Assembly (NCBI RefSeq): GCF_000331775.1
Contig: NZ_CAPJ01000136.1
Coordinates: 1-5,858 of the forward strand
Reading direction: 5' to 3'
Source of the DNA: Xanthomonas translucens pv. translucens DSM 18974
GTDB lineage: Bacteria > Pseudomonadota > Gammaproteobacteria > Xanthomonadales > Xanthomonadaceae
Length of the DNA: 5,858 nt
Each line of letters begins with the position of its first letter. Position 1 is the first letter of the stretch. The notes under the pieces are model-generated. The model searched no databases. It was given only the letters and a program-made list of their open reading frames with translations, and was not told where the DNA came from. The position numbers and the translations under genes are program-made. Below are positions 5,477-5,858 of the stretch, piece by piece.

Positions 5477-5858
5477 TCAGCCCCCGTACAAGGCCTTGCG
5501 CGGCGCCCCGGTGATCTCCGCGGCCAGCTTGGCGGCGGTGGACGGCGGCAGATGCGCGCTGAGCGTGGCGTAGACGCGGCGGCCCTCGGTCAGTTGCGCG
5601 TCGGCATCGTCGCCGGCGCCCTGCACGATCAGCACGAACTCGCCCTTGCGCTGGTTGGCGTCGGCTTCCACCCGCGCCTGCAGCGCGGCCAGGCTGCCGT
5701 CAAGCACGGTCTCGAACAGCTTGGTCAGCTCGCGCGCCAGCACAGCCGGGCGCGCGTCGCCGAACGCGGCGCGGCAGTCGGCCAGGGACTCGACGATGCG
5801 GTGCGCCGATTCATAGAACACCAAAGTGCGCGGCTCGCCGGCCAGCCGCGCCAGGCGC
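5477..5858 (-). CDS. rsmI: RsmI, 16S rRNA C1402 2'-O-methyltransferase, C-terminal part
   Basis: The last 126 residues are visible; the N-terminal part with the SAM-binding tetrapyrrole-methylase fold lies beyond the right edge. Family motifs are clear: RTLVFYESAHR near the start of the fragment, then VLARELTKLFET, NQRKGEFVLIV and the C-terminal AAEITGAPRKALYGG. E. coli RsmI has the same series (TLIFYESTHR, LARELTKTWET, RRKGEMVLIV, AAEIHGVKKNALY) but ends about eight residues later. RsmI methylates the ribose of C1402, the same nucleotide RsmH modifies on N4. The gene is convergent with the DUF2442 gene, leaving a 79-bp gap (5398-5476) with a GCGCATGCGC palindrome (5400-5409) but no intrinsic terminator I can recognise. 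Confidence 0.95.
   Translation of the reverse strand, partial: RLARLAGEPRTLVFYESAHRIVESLADCRAAFGDARPAVLARELTKLFETVLDGSLAALQARVEADANQRKGEFVLIVQGAGDDADAQLTEGRRVYATLSAHLPPSTAAKLAAEITGAPRKALYGG

Overview
The window is a high-GC chromosomal segment of a gammaproteobacterium, most likely a Xanthomonadaceae member (Xanthomonas or a close relative). This rests on the character of the division proteins, the order rsmI - rnpB - mraZ - rsmH - ftsL - ftsI, and short heptamer repeats of a GAGTCCC type that I associate with that family. The assignment is by recall and inspection, not by a database search.

Minus strand, positions 1-3626: the start of the division and cell wall (dcw) operon, read right to left as mraZ, rsmH, ftsL and ftsI; ftsI runs off the left edge. 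All three junctions are 4-base stop/start overlaps (GTGA, ATGA, ATGA), which suggests translational coupling. Upstream of mraZ is a good sigma70-type promoter, followed by a 10-bp-period array of G-rich boxes that fits an autoregulatory MraZ operator. The 3' end of rsmH has been extended by an inverted pair of heptamer-repeat arrays, which encode a 57-residue non-canonical tail and leave the rsmH stop codon on the ftsL start.

Positions 3627-3953: a 327-bp, relatively AT-rich divergent intergenic region with the mraZ promoter, a perfect DnaA-box match and several short inverted repeats.

Plus strand, positions 3954-4568: the 5' end of an NRDE/TANGO2-family gene (about 76 recognisable residues), cut off where the promoter of rnpB begins, followed by a complete bacterial type A RNase P RNA gene.

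Plus strand, positions 4682-5397: a small accessory pair between rnpB and rsmI. It is a DUF4160-family gene broken by a one-base frameshift, overlapping by 4 bases an intact DUF2442-type gene with a C-terminal helix-turn-helix. A 13-bp perfect inverted repeat just upstream could be its operator. The pair resembles a toxin-antitoxin-like module that has lost one partner.

Minus strand, 5477-5858: the C-terminal part of rsmI, the 16S rRNA C1402 ribose methyltransferase, convergent with the accessory pair. Its product and RsmH modify the same rRNA nucleotide (RsmH on N4, RsmI on the 2'-O), so both enzymes for m4Cm1402 are encoded here.

I found no wholly new system. The most unusual points are the repeat-encoded RsmH tail, the NRDE fragment ending in the rnpB promoter, and the decaying DUF4160/DUF2442 pair.
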